Source: Pseudonocardia ammonioxydans
GTDB lineage: Bacteria > Actinomycetota > Actinomycetes > Mycobacteriales > Pseudonocardiaceae
Direction of reading: 5' to 3'
DNA length: 64,000 nucleotides
NCBI RefSeq assembly: GCF_900115005.1
Contig: NZ_FOUY01000004.1
Location: 180,190-244,189, forward strand
The position numbers and the translations under genes are program-made. Shown piece after piece: positions 35,434 through 43,220 of this stretch (the stretch's first letter is position 1; each line of letters opens with the position of its first letter). A model generated the notes under the pieces. It did no database searches. It was not told where the DNA came from and saw nothing but the letters and a program-made list of their open reading frames with translations.

Positions 35434-36006
35434 GTGACGGCTGCGATGCACCTGCCCCGCCTCTTCGTCCGCCAGCGGATCGGCCTCGGCGTCAACCGCT
35501 ACGACGTGCGGGCCGCCAACCCGGACGGCAGCGAGGGCGAGCTGCTGGCCTTCGCCCAGCAGAAGCGGTTCGCGATGCGCGAGCAGGTCACGTTCTGGGC
35601 GGACGACTCCCGCAGCCGCCCGGTCTTCTCCTTCCGGGCCCGGCAGGTGATGGACGTGCGCGCCCAGCACGACGTCTACGACGAGCACGGCCGGGTCCTC
35701 GGCACCTTCGGCAAGAGGTTCGGGGCGAGCCTGCTGCGCTCGACCTGGAGCCTCACCGCACCGGGGCTGGCCGCGACCGGCACCGAGCGCAGCCTGCCGA
35801 TCGCGCTCCTACGCCGGGTCCTCGACAGCGTGCCGTTCGCCTACCACTTCGACTTCGCCGAGGACGGCGGCGGAGGGGTCGTGATGAGCAGCGACCGGCA
35901 GCGGTCGATCCGGGACCGGTACGACGTCTCCGTCCCCGATCCGCGGATCGACTTCCGCCTCGCCGCCTCGGTCGCCGTCGCGCTGGACGCCCTGCAGGAG
36001 CGCTGA
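35434..36006 (+). CDS. LURP-one/scramblase-like (Tubby C-terminal-like) protein
   Basis: A 190-aa protein resembling the LURP-one-related/YxjI family: RFAMREQVTFWADDSRSRPV, FSFRARQVMDVRAQHDVYDE, HGRVLGTFGKRFG. These form a tubby-like beta-barrel in relatives; the bacterial function is not established. GTG 35434 is preceded by GAGACT (35421-35426) with a 7-nt gap. A 17-bp tandem duplication (35998-36031, one mismatch) spans the stop codon, so slippage here could alter the C-terminus. Confidence 0.75.
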   Translation: MTAAMHLPRLFVRQRIGLGVNRYDVRAANPDGSEGELLAFAQQKRFAMREQVTFWADDSRSRPVFSFRARQVMDVRAQHDVYDEHGRVLGTFGKRFGASLLRSTWSLTAPGLAATGTERSLPIALLRRVLDSVPFAYHFDFAEDGGGGVVMSSDRQRSIRDRYDVSVPDPRIDFRLAASVAVALDALQER

Positions 36007-36061
36007 CCTTCCAGGAGCACTGACCTTCCAGTCGCGCCGGCCGCTGCATGACCGCCGGAAA

Positions 36062-37627
36062 TCAGCCGTTCGCGGCGACGTCCTCCAGGAACGCGATCAG
36101 GGTCCGCACCGGCACACCGGTGCCGCCCTTGGTCGTGTACCCGCGGGCCCCGGACGTGTTGTACGAGGGCCCGGCGATGTCGATGTGCGCCCACGGCAGC
36201 CCGGCCGGCACGAACTCCTTGAGGAACACCCCGGCCAGCAGCATCCCGGCGAAGCGCTGCCCGCTGACGTTGGCGATGTCGGCGACGCGGGAGTCCAGGT
36301 CGGAGCGCAGGTACTCGGGCAGCGGCATCGCCCAGGCGTCCTCCCCGGTGGCGATGCCGTGACCGGCGATCCGGTCCCGCAGGTCGTCGGACCCCATGAT
36401 CCCGGCGGTGCGCAGGCCCAGCGCGACCTGCTGGGCGCCGGTCAGCGTCGAGGTCTCCACCAGGTAGTCGGGGGAGTCCTCGGCGGCCCGGACGATGGCG
36501 TCGGCCAGGATGAGCCGGCCCTCGGCGTCGGTGTTGAGCACCTCGACGGTCCGGCCGCCGTACATGGTCAGCACGTCGCCGGGCTTGTAGGCGGTCGAGG
36601 ATGGCATGTTCTCGGCCATCGGCACCGTCGCGGTCACCGTGACCGGCAGCTCGAGCTTCGCCGCCAGCACCACGGTCGCGACGACGGCCGCGGCACCGCC
36701 CATGTCCGAGGTCATGTCGGCCATCCCGGCGTTCGGCTTCAGCGAGATGCCGCCGGTGTCGAACGTGATCCCCTTGCCGACCAGCGCGACCCGCTTCGCC
36801 CCCTCGCCGCCGTTCCAGGTCAGCCGGACCAGCCGGGGCTTGTTCGACGAGCCCTGGCCGACCCCGCTGATCCCGCCGTACCCGTTCTCCCGCAGCCGGG
36901 TGTCGTCGAGGACCTCGGTGACCAGCCCGGCCTGCTCGCCGAGCGCGACGGCCCGGGCCGCGAACGTCTCCGGGACCAGCACGTTCGGCGCGGTGTTCAC
37001 CAGGTTCCGCGCGGTGGCGACGGCCTCGGCGACCAGCGTCGCCCGCCGGAGCGCGTCGGCGGTCGTGCCGGCGAAGCTCCAGGAGGCGACCGGGGCGGCG
37101 GCGTCGTCGGTGCTGGAGCGGTGCACATCGAACCGGTAGCCGCCGAGCACGGCCCCGACGACGGCGGCCTCGGCGTCGACCGCGGACAGGGTGCTCGCGA
37201 CCGAGGAGGTCCCGGCCAGCGCGCGGGCGGCGGCACCCGCGGCCCGCCGGACCGGCTCGGCCCCCTCGGCGCCGTCGGCGCCTGCTGCCGTCTCGGCCGC
37301 CCGGCCCAGGCCGACGGCCACCAGCCGAGGCGCGGTCAGCGCGCCGCGGGTCGGCAGCGACACGACCTGCTCGGCCTTGCCGCTCGCCCCGACGACCCGC
37401 AGCAGCTCGGCGAGTTCCCCGCCGAAGGCCGCGTCGATCTCCGCGGCGCCGGGCGCGAGCACCGGCGCGGCGTTGCCGCCCGTGCCGGCGCCCGGGTCGC
37501 TCGCGCCGGGGCCGTCGGTGGCCTCGGACTCGGCCGGGCGGAGGCCGATGACCACGGCGTCGACCGCGGCGGTCGCGGGGGAGCCGATCAGCACGGCGGT
37601 GTCCGGGATGGTCGGTTCGGTCGGCAC
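36062..37627 (-). CDS. pepA: Leucyl aminopeptidase, M17 family
   Basis: A 521-aa cytosolic hexameric aminopeptidase. The N-terminal macro-like domain (to about 190) is alanine-rich. The C-terminal catalytic domain has the metal-binding [13 protein letters not shown] (with Lys and Asp ligands) and the M17 signature NTDAEGRL. It frees N-terminal residues during peptide recycling. GTG 37627 has GAGGAG upstream. Its place beside gcvT and ilvE is conserved (Rv2213 pepB). Convergent with the LURP-like gene. Confidence 0.95.
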   Translation of the reverse strand: MPTEPTIPDTAVLIGSPATAAVDAVVIGLRPAESEATDGPGASDPGAGTGGNAAPVLAPGAAEIDAAFGGELAELLRVVGASGKAEQVVSLPTRGALTAPRLVAVGLGRAAETAAGADGAEGAEPVRRAAGAAARALAGTSSVASTLSAVDAEAAVVGAVLGGYRFDVHRSSTDDAAAPVASWSFAGTTADALRRATLVAEAVATARNLVNTAPNVLVPETFAARAVALGEQAGLVTEVLDDTRLRENGYGGISGVGQGSSNKPRLVRLTWNGGEGAKRVALVGKGITFDTGGISLKPNAGMADMTSDMGGAAAVVATVVLAAKLELPVTVTATVPMAENMPSSTAYKPGDVLTMYGGRTVEVLNTDAEGRLILADAIVRAAEDSPDYLVETSTLTGAQQVALGLRTAGIMGSDDLRDRIAGHGIATGEDAWAMPLPEYLRSDLDSRVADIANVSGQRFAGMLLAGVFLKEFVPAGLPWAHIDIAGPSYNTSGARGYTTKGGTGVPVRTLIAFLEDVAANG

Positions 37628-37841
37628 GAAGAAGCTCCTCGGTCACGATGCGGACTCGGGGTCCGGACGGGCACGAATTCTCGATCGAGTGGTGCAGCGG
37701 CACCGCTCCGGCACGCACCGTGACCAGCGCACGGGTCGCGTGCGCCGGCCGGGCGGGGAGCGGTCCGGCGATACCGGACCGAGATGCTAATGACACCCCC
37801 GCGGCGCCGCGCGGCGCAGGGCCGGATGGGATGGTGATCCG

Positions 37842-39203
37842 GTGTCCCGACCTGCCCACCGGATCCGGACGGCCACCGCGGTCGTCATCGCCCTGGCGGC
37901 GATGTTCGGTACCGGTCTGTACGCGGCGCTCGCCCCCGCGGCCGCGTCCGCCGGGGTGTGGTTCCCGATCGGTGTCGTCCTCGCCGGGCTGCTCGCGTTG
38001 ACGGTGGTCGCCTCGACCGCACACCTGGCGACCGCCCGCCCGGCCGGCCCGGAGCTCGTCCGCGGGGACCTGCCCGCTCCGGCGCTGCGGCTGGGCGCGA
38101 TCGCCCGGCTGGTCTCGCGCACGGCCGCGGCGGCCGCGGCGGCCGGGGTGTTCGGCGCCTACGTCCTGCCGGTCCAGCCGCTGCCGGTGGCGGTGATCGC
38201 GGTGCTGGCCGTGATCGCGGTGAACGCGGCCGGTGTCCGCGTCTCGCCGGGCGCCTCGACCGGGCTGGTGGTGGGGACGCTGCTGGTGCTCGCCGTCGTC
38301 GCCGGGGTCGGGCTGTTCACGGACGGCTCGGCGGGGGCCGGGTCGTCGACCGCGATGCCGTCGGCCGCGACCGCCGGTGCGGCCGTCGCCGACGGGACCG
38401 GGGCACCCGACGACCCGGTGAACGGCACCCTGCAGGCCGCGGTCGACCCCGGCCCGCTGGGTGTGCTCACCGCGGGCGCGTTCGTCTTCTTCGCCTTCAC
38501 CGGGCTGTCCCGGGTCGCCGAGCTCGGGGGGAGCCTGCGCGACCCGATGCGCGCGATGCGCCGGGCCCCGGCGATCGCCGTCCTGATCACGACGGCGCTG
38601 CTGCTGGGACTGGCGGGTGCGCTGCTGCACGGCCTGGGGGTCGAGCGGCTGGCGACCTCGGCGACCCCGCTGGCCTCGCTGATGGACGCCGGCGGGAGCC
38701 CCGCGGTGGGCGTGCTCGTCCGGATCGCGGCGGCCGCGGCGACCGCCGCCGCCCTGCTCGGCGCGCTGTCCCGCAGCGCCGGCGGAACGGCCCGACTGGC
38801 CCGCGACGGCGAGCTGCCCGCGTTCCTGGGCCGCGGTGGGGCCCGCGGTACGCCGTGGGTCGCCGACCTCGTCGTCGGCGGGCTCGCGATCGCGGTCACC
38901 GTGTTCGTCGGGCCGATCACCGCCATCGCGATCGCGGTCGGCGCGGCGCTGGTGCACCACGCGCTGCTGCACGCCGCGGTCCTGCGCTCGCCCGGCCGGC
39001 CCGCCGCGGTGGCCTTCGTCGCCGGGGCCGGCGGGACCGGCTGCCTGGTGCTCGCGGCCGCCCTGCCGGTGTGGCCGCTGGTCGCGACGGCCGCCGTGCT
39101 GGCCGCGGGCTGGGTGATCGCCACCGTGCACGGACGCTCGTCGTCCCGCAGCGACGACGACGCCGAGGCCGACCCCTCGGACCCCGAGGAGCGGGCGGCC
39201 TGA
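37842..39203 (+). CDS. APC-superfamily amino acid permease-like protein
   Basis: A 453-aa membrane protein with about 11-12 hydrophobic segments. The first helix has the APC glycine motif (AAMFGTGLYAALAP) and a later one the FFAFTGLSRVAELGG region, as in amino acid/polyamine permeases. It ends in an acidic/Ser-rich cytosolic tail. It diverges from pepA over 214 bp and is followed 17 bp later by gcvT, which has its own promoter. The substrate is unknown; peptide or amino acid uptake would fit pepA next door. Confidence 0.8.
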   Translation: MSRPAHRIRTATAVVIALAAMFGTGLYAALAPAAASAGVWFPIGVVLAGLLALTVVASTAHLATARPAGPELVRGDLPAPALRLGAIARLVSRTAAAAAAAGVFGAYVLPVQPLPVAVIAVLAVIAVNAAGVRVSPGASTGLVVGTLLVLAVVAGVGLFTDGSAGAGSSTAMPSAATAGAAVADGTGAPDDPVNGTLQAAVDPGPLGVLTAGAFVFFAFTGLSRVAELGGSLRDPMRAMRRAPAIAVLITTALLLGLAGALLHGLGVERLATSATPLASLMDAGGSPAVGVLVRIAAAAATAAALLGALSRSAGGTARLARDGELPAFLGRGGARGTPWVADLVVGGLAIAVTVFVGPITAIAIAVGAALVHHALLHAAVLRSPGRPAAVAFVAGAGGTGCLVLAAALPVWPLVATAAVLAAGWVIATVHGRSSSRSDDDAEADPSDPEERAA

Positions 39204-39208
39204 GGCAC

Positions 39209-39214
39209 TAGGGT
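39209..39214 (+). promoter_or_regulatory. -10 element of gcvT (leaderless)
   Basis: TAGGGT lies 6 nt before the GTG at 39221. A leader is therefore absent and no glycine riboswitch is possible here. Confidence 0.6.
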
Positions 39215-39220
39215 GCGGGC

Positions 39221-40336
39221 GTGACCGACGATCTCCTGCTCAGCCCGCTCCATGATCGCCACGTCGCCCTCGAGGCCACCCTCGGGGAGTTCGGCGGCTG
39301 GTCGATGCCGATCTCCTACCCGGCCGGAACCGTCGCCGAGCACACCTCCGTGCGCGAGGCGGCCGGGTTGTTCGACGTCAGCCACCTCGGCACGGTCGTG
39401 ATCAGCGGCCCCGGTGCCGCCGCCCACGTCAACACCTGCTTGACCAACGACCTGGAGCGGATCGGGCCGGGCCGGGCGCAGTACACGATGGCGTGCAACC
39501 CGGCCGGTGGCGTGATCGACGACATGATCATCTACCGGATCTCGGACGAGGACCTGCTGCTCGTGCCGAACGCCGCCAACTCCACGCGGATCGTCGGGAT
39601 GCTGCAGGACGGCGCCCCGCAGGGCGTCACCGTGACCGACCGGCACCGTGAGCTGGCCGTGCTCGCCGTGCAGGGGCCCCGCTCGGCGGAGGCGCTCACC
39701 GCCGCGCTGGGGGAGGCCGCCGACCAGGTCACCGGGCTCGACTACATGGCCTTCACCGACCTCGAGGGCGGCAGCATGTGTGTCTGCCGCACCGGCTACA
39801 CCGGCGAGCACGGCTACGAGGTCGTGCTCGACGCCGCGGCCGCGCCCGCCCTGTGGGACGCCCTGCTGGAGGCCGTGCGCGCCGTCGGCGGTGGTCCGTG
39901 CGGGCTGGCCGCCCGGGACACCCTGCGCACCGAGATGGGCTACCCGCTGCACGGCCAGGAGCTGTCCGAGGAGATCACCCCGGTGCAGGGCGGGAGCTCG
40001 TTCGCGGTCGGCTGGGACAAGCCGTCGTTCTGGGGCCGGGAGGCGCTGACCGCCGAGCGCGAGGCCGGGCCGCGACGGCGGGTGCGCGCGTTGCGGGCGA
40101 CCGGCCGGGGCGTGCCGCGGGCCGGCATGACGGTGCTCGACGGCGAGGGCGGCAGCCCGGTCGGGACCGTCACGTCCGGGACGTTCTCGCCCACCCTGAA
40201 GACCGGCGTGGCCCTCGCGCTGATCGACACCGAGCCGAAGGTGGCGATCGGCGACACGCTGGTGATCGACGTCCGCGGCCGGTCGCTCCCGGTCGAGGTG
40301 GTCAAGCCGCCGATGGTGCCCTCTCACGTGCGCTGA
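39221..40336 (+). CDS. gcvT: Glycine cleavage system T protein (aminomethyltransferase)
   Basis: A 371-aa tetrahydrofolate-dependent aminomethyltransferase. Recognisable segments are [20 protein letters not shown], the folate-binding core [25 protein letters not shown] and [15 protein letters not shown] residues ([15 protein letters not shown]), with the C-terminal barrel ending [12 protein letters not shown]. The rest of the cleavage system is not in the window. It is separated from ilvE by a 20-bp-stem hairpin. Confidence 0.95.
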   Translation: MTDDLLLSPLHDRHVALEATLGEFGGWSMPISYPAGTVAEHTSVREAAGLFDVSHLGTVVISGPGAAAHVNTCLTNDLERIGPGRAQYTMACNPAGGVIDDMIIYRISDEDLLLVPNAANSTRIVGMLQDGAPQGVTVTDRHRELAVLAVQGPRSAEALTAALGEAADQVTGLDYMAFTDLEGGSMCVCRTGYTGEHGYEVVLDAAAAPALWDALLEAVRAVGGGPCGLAARDTLRTEMGYPLHGQELSEEITPVQGGSSFAVGWDKPSFWGREALTAEREAGPRRRVRALRATGRGVPRAGMTVLDGEGGSPVGTVTSGTFSPTLKTGVALALIDTEPKVAIGDTLVIDVRGRSLPVEVVKPPMVPSHVR

Positions 40337-40340
40337 CGCG

Positions 40341-40386
40341 CCCGTGAGTGGTTATCGCGGCTGACGCCGCGATAACCACTCACGGG
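40341..40386 (+). terminator. Perfect 20-bp-stem hairpin between gcvT and ilvE
   Basis: The left arm CCCGTGAGTGGTTATCGCGG (40341-40360) and its exact complement at 40367-40386 enclose a 6-nt loop. It starts 4 bp after the gcvT stop and should terminate that transcript. A diverged copy of the whole hairpin lies at 7117-7160. Confidence 0.85.
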
Positions 40387-40426
40387 TCACGTGGAATCCG
40401 GCTGTGTGTGTCCGGCGTGGCAGAGC

Positions 40427-40432
40427 TACCGT
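40427..40432 (+). promoter_or_regulatory. -10 element of ilvE (leaderless)
   Basis: TACCGT lies 7 nt before the ATG at 40440. Confidence 0.6.
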
Positions 40433-40439
40433 CTGCTCC

Positions 40440-41561
40440 ATGAGCGCGCCGCAGTTCACCGTGAGCCCCAACCCCTCCCCGGCGTCCCCCCAGCGGCGCG
40501 CCGAGGTACTGGCCGACCCCGGCTTCGGCCGGTACATGACCGACCACATGGTCACCATCCGCTGGACCGAGGGCACCGGGTGGCACGACCCGCAGGTCGT
40601 CCCGTACGGCCCGTTCACCCTGGACCCGTCGGCGATGGTGCTGCACTACGGCCAGGAGATCTTCGAGGGCCTCAAGGCCTACCGGCAGCCCGACGGCTCC
40701 ATCGCCTCGTTCCGGCCGGAGGCCAACGCGGCCCGCTTCGCCGGCTCCGCCCGCCGGATGGCGATGGCCGAGCTCCCGGAGGAGCTGTTCCTCGCCTCGC
40801 TCTCCGAGCTGCTCTCCGTGGACTCCGAGTGGGTCCCCGCCGCCGGCGGTGAGGACTCGCTCTACCTGCGCCCCTTCATGATCGCCACCGAGGTCGGGCT
40901 GGGGGTGCGGCCGTCGTCGGAGTACACCTACGCCGTGATCGCCTCGCCGGCCGGCCCGTACTTCGCGGGCGGGGTGAAGCCGATGAACGTCTGGCTGGAG
41001 ACCGAGTACACCCGGGCCGCGCTCGGCGGCACCGGGACCGCCAAGTGCGGCGGCAACTACGCCGCCTCGCTGCTGCCGCAGGCCGTCGGCGCCGAGCAGG
41101 GCTGTGCCCAGGTCGCCTACCTCGACGCCGAGGAGCGCACCTGGATCGACGAGATGGGCTCGAACAACCTGTTCTTCGTCTTCACCGACGGCTCCGGGTC
41201 CGTCGAGCTCGCCACGCCGGACCTGCGCGGGTCGGTGCTGCCGGGGATCACCCGGGACTCGCTGATCACCGTCGCCCGGGACCTGGGCATCAACGTGGTC
41301 GAGCGCCGGATCTCCGGGCAGGAGTGGCTCGGCGGCGTCGCCAACGGGCTGCTGACCGAGGTGTTCGGCTGCGGCACCGCCGCGGTGATCACCCCGATCG
41401 GGACGGTGCGCCACACCGGCGGCGAGGTGACCGTCGGCGACGGCGAGCCGGGCCCGGTCACGATGCAGCTGCGCGAGGCCCTCACCGCGATCCAGCGCGG
41501 CGCCGCACCGGACCCGCACGGCTGGATGCGCACCCTGGTGCCCGCCCCCGCCGGGGTCTGA
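40440..41561 (+). CDS. ilvE: Branched-chain amino acid aminotransferase
   Basis: A 373-aa fold-type IV PLP enzyme for the last step of leucine, isoleucine and valine synthesis. It shows HYGQEIFEGLKAYR, YLRPFMIATE and the catalytic Lys202 in GTAKCGGNYAAS, then GTAAVITPIG near the phosphate-binding site. Length is typical of the actinobacterial IlvE. The start is set by the -10 box 7 nt upstream, and an upstream in-frame ATG at 40404 would lie before the promoter. It is followed by a strong terminator and then by repeat array 2. Confidence 0.96.
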   Translation: MSAPQFTVSPNPSPASPQRRAEVLADPGFGRYMTDHMVTIRWTEGTGWHDPQVVPYGPFTLDPSAMVLHYGQEIFEGLKAYRQPDGSIASFRPEANAARFAGSARRMAMAELPEELFLASLSELLSVDSEWVPAAGGEDSLYLRPFMIATEVGLGVRPSSEYTYAVIASPAGPYFAGGVKPMNVWLETEYTRAALGGTGTAKCGGNYAASLLPQAVGAEQGCAQVAYLDAEERTWIDEMGSNNLFFVFTDGSGSVELATPDLRGSVLPGITRDSLITVARDLGINVVERRISGQEWLGGVANGLLTEVFGCGTAAVITPIGTVRHTGGEVTVGDGEPGPVTMQLREALTAIQRGAAPDPHGWMRTLVPAPAGV

Positions 41562-41573
41562 GCCACCCGCGCC

Positions 41574-41610
41574 CTCCTTGCGCCGGGGCCCCGAGCCCCG
41601 GCGCAAGGAG
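41574..41610 (+). terminator. Terminator of ilvE
   Basis: CTCCTTGCGCCGGGGC and GCCCCGGCGCAAGGAG form a perfect 16-bp stem with a 5-nt loop, 12 bp after the stop. Confidence 0.88.
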
Positions 41611-41689
41611 CGGCGCCAGGTATCGGCCGGCCGACCGCGCACGCGCGTGCACCCGCACCTGCCTACGCGGCCGGTCCGGTCGATGCGCT

Positions 41690-42290
41690 CGACCACCACG
41701 GGTGCCATCGGCCCACCGCGTGGCGGAAGCGTGCAGATCGACACCTGAGCCGCGCTGAGACGCGCGCTGCCGCCCTGCGGTGGGCGGGAACGTGCAGCTC
41801 GGCCTGAGGCGGCTCGACGTGCACGATGTCGCCCTCGGTGCGGCGGAAGTGTGCGGATCGACACCGGTGTCGGGTCCGAGGTGCGCGCTGCCGCCCTGTG
41901 GTGGTCGGGAACGCGCAGCTCGACACCCCGATCCGGCTCGACGTGCACGGTTCGGTGCGGCGGAAGTGTGCGGATCGATACCGGTGTCGCGTCTGAGATG
42001 CGCGTTGCCGCCCTGTGGTGGGGGAGAACGCGCCCCCAAGGACCCGAGCCGGGCCTGACACGCACGGTGTCGCCCTCGGCATGGCGGAAGCGTGCGGGTC
42101 GAGGGCCGTGCCGGTCCCGATGTGCACGCTCCCGTCCCTGGCGGGGCGCGAACGCGCATCCCGGCATCCGACGCGGCTCGACGTGCACGATGTCGCCCCC
42201 GGCACGGCGGAAGTGTGGCGATCGCGCGACGCGTCGGGCCCGACGCGCACGATGCCGCCCTCGGCGAGCTGAGAGGCGTGCCCGCCCGGG
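41690..42290 (-). repeat. Tandem array 2 of ~62-bp repeats, inverted relative to array 1
   Basis: About ten units fill the gap between convergent ilvE and cobS. Unit starts lie near 41757, 41816, 41878, 41940, 41995, 42057, 42118, 42180 and 42242 (mostly 61-62 bp apart). Two subtypes alternate: one with GTGCACGATGTCGCCC, the other with GTGCGCGCTGCCGCCC, giving a higher-order period near 123 bp. On the minus strand each unit matches the array 1 unit (TCGATC, CGCAC, CGCC, GGGCGAC, CGTGC in order). The hairpin pairing GCAC/GTGC and CGCC/GGCG is preserved with changed bases. Confidence 0.85.
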
Positions 42291-42311
42291 GCCGCATGCG
42301 ATACCGAAAGA

Positions 42312-42345
42312 CACACAGGTGCTCGGACCGGAGCGCTCACGTGAC
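42312..42345 (-). repeat. 34-bp flank motif of repeat array 2
   Basis: Read on the minus strand it begins GTCACGTGAGCGCTCCGG and ends GCACCTGTGTG, matching 30 of 34 positions of the flank at 2670-2703. Both copies lie at the right-hand end of their arrays on the plus strand although array and motif are each inverted. The remaining bases to cobS show nothing else. Confidence 0.7.
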
Positions 42346-42392
42346 GCTCGACGAGCATCCGGTGGCGGACCGGGCGGCGCGGAGCCGCGGGA

Positions 42393-43220
42393 TCAACCCG
42401 TGAGTGCGGCCGCCAGGACCACGAGCACGGCCGTGCTCGCCAGCTCGGTGGCCGCGCCGAGGACGTCGCCGCTCATCCCGCCGAAGCGCCGCCGGGTGTG
42501 CGCGGCCAGGCCCGCGACCAGCACCGCCGCGAGCAGCACGGACCCGGCGACCGCGAGCACGATGCCGAGGCCCGCCGCCCCGGGCCCGGACGATGCCGCC
42601 ACCAGCGCCGTGGCGCCGACAGCGATCAGCGCCGCCCACCACAGCGGGGCCACCCACATCGGCTGCGACCCCGCGACCGTCGCCCCCAGACCGCCGGGGC
42701 GCGCGGCAGGCGTCCCACGGCGGGCGACCCAGCAGAATCCGGCCCGTCCCGTGGCCGTCGCCAGCGCGCAGGCCGTGAGGACCGCGGGCGCCGGTGCCGC
42801 GGTGAGCTGGGCCAGCGCTGCGGCGCGCCCGCCCAGCACCACCAGCAGTGTGACGACGGCGAACGGTCCGGCGCCGCCGTCGGCCATGATCCGCAGGGCG
42901 CGCTCGGGCGGGCCGTAGCTGCCGAGCCCGTCGGCGGTGTCGGCGAGCCCGTCGACGTGCATGCCGCGGGTCGCCAGCGCGCCCGCGCCCACCACCAGCA
43001 GGCCCGCCACGAGTGGCGAGACGCCGAGCAGGGTGAGCCCGACGAGCAGGCCGCCGCCCGCGACCCCGAGCCCGGCCCCGACGAGCGGTGCCCACCGCAG
43101 CGCGGCCGCCGCGACGCCGTCCGGCAGCGCCCCGTCCGGTCCGGTGCGGACCCGGGCCGGCAGCACGGTCAGCCAGCTGGTGGCCAGGGCCAGCCCGGCG
43201 AACGGTCCGGGCCGGGTCAC
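42393..43220 (-). CDS. cobS: Adenosylcobinamide-GDP ribazoletransferase
   Basis: A 275-aa polytopic membrane enzyme that joins adenosylcobinamide-GDP with alpha-ribazole (phosphate) in the last assembly step of adenosylcobalamin. CobS features: FAGLALATSWLTVLP at the start, the catalytic acidic motif GMHVDGLADTADGLGSY with MADGGAGPFAV following, and RRRFGGMSGDVLGAATE near the end. GTG 43220 overlaps the cobUT stop as GTGA. The product is the cofactor needed by the diol dehydratase encoded at 17-22 kb. Confidence 0.94.
   Translation of the reverse strand: MTRPGPFAGLALATSWLTVLPARVRTGPDGALPDGVAAAALRWAPLVGAGLGVAGGGLLVGLTLLGVSPLVAGLLVVGAGALATRGMHVDGLADTADGLGSYGPPERALRIMADGGAGPFAVVTLLVVLGGRAAALAQLTAAPAPAVLTACALATATGRAGFCWVARRGTPAARPGGLGATVAGSQPMWVAPLWWAALIAVGATALVAASSGPGAAGLGIVLAVAGSVLLAAVLVAGLAAHTRRRFGGMSGDVLGAATELASTAVLVVLAAALTG

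Noticed and set aside
35841..39131. A 1096-codon minus-strand frame over LURP, pepA and the permease
   Set aside because: It runs antisense or out of frame to clear pepA and permease coding sequence and has the Arg/Gly composition of a shadow frame. The same holds for the 587-codon frame opposite glnE (5085-6848) and other long antisense frames.
39204..39220. Glycine riboswitch in front of gcvT
   Set aside because: Only 17 bp separate the permease stop from the gcvT start, and a -10 box sits 6 nt upstream of the start.
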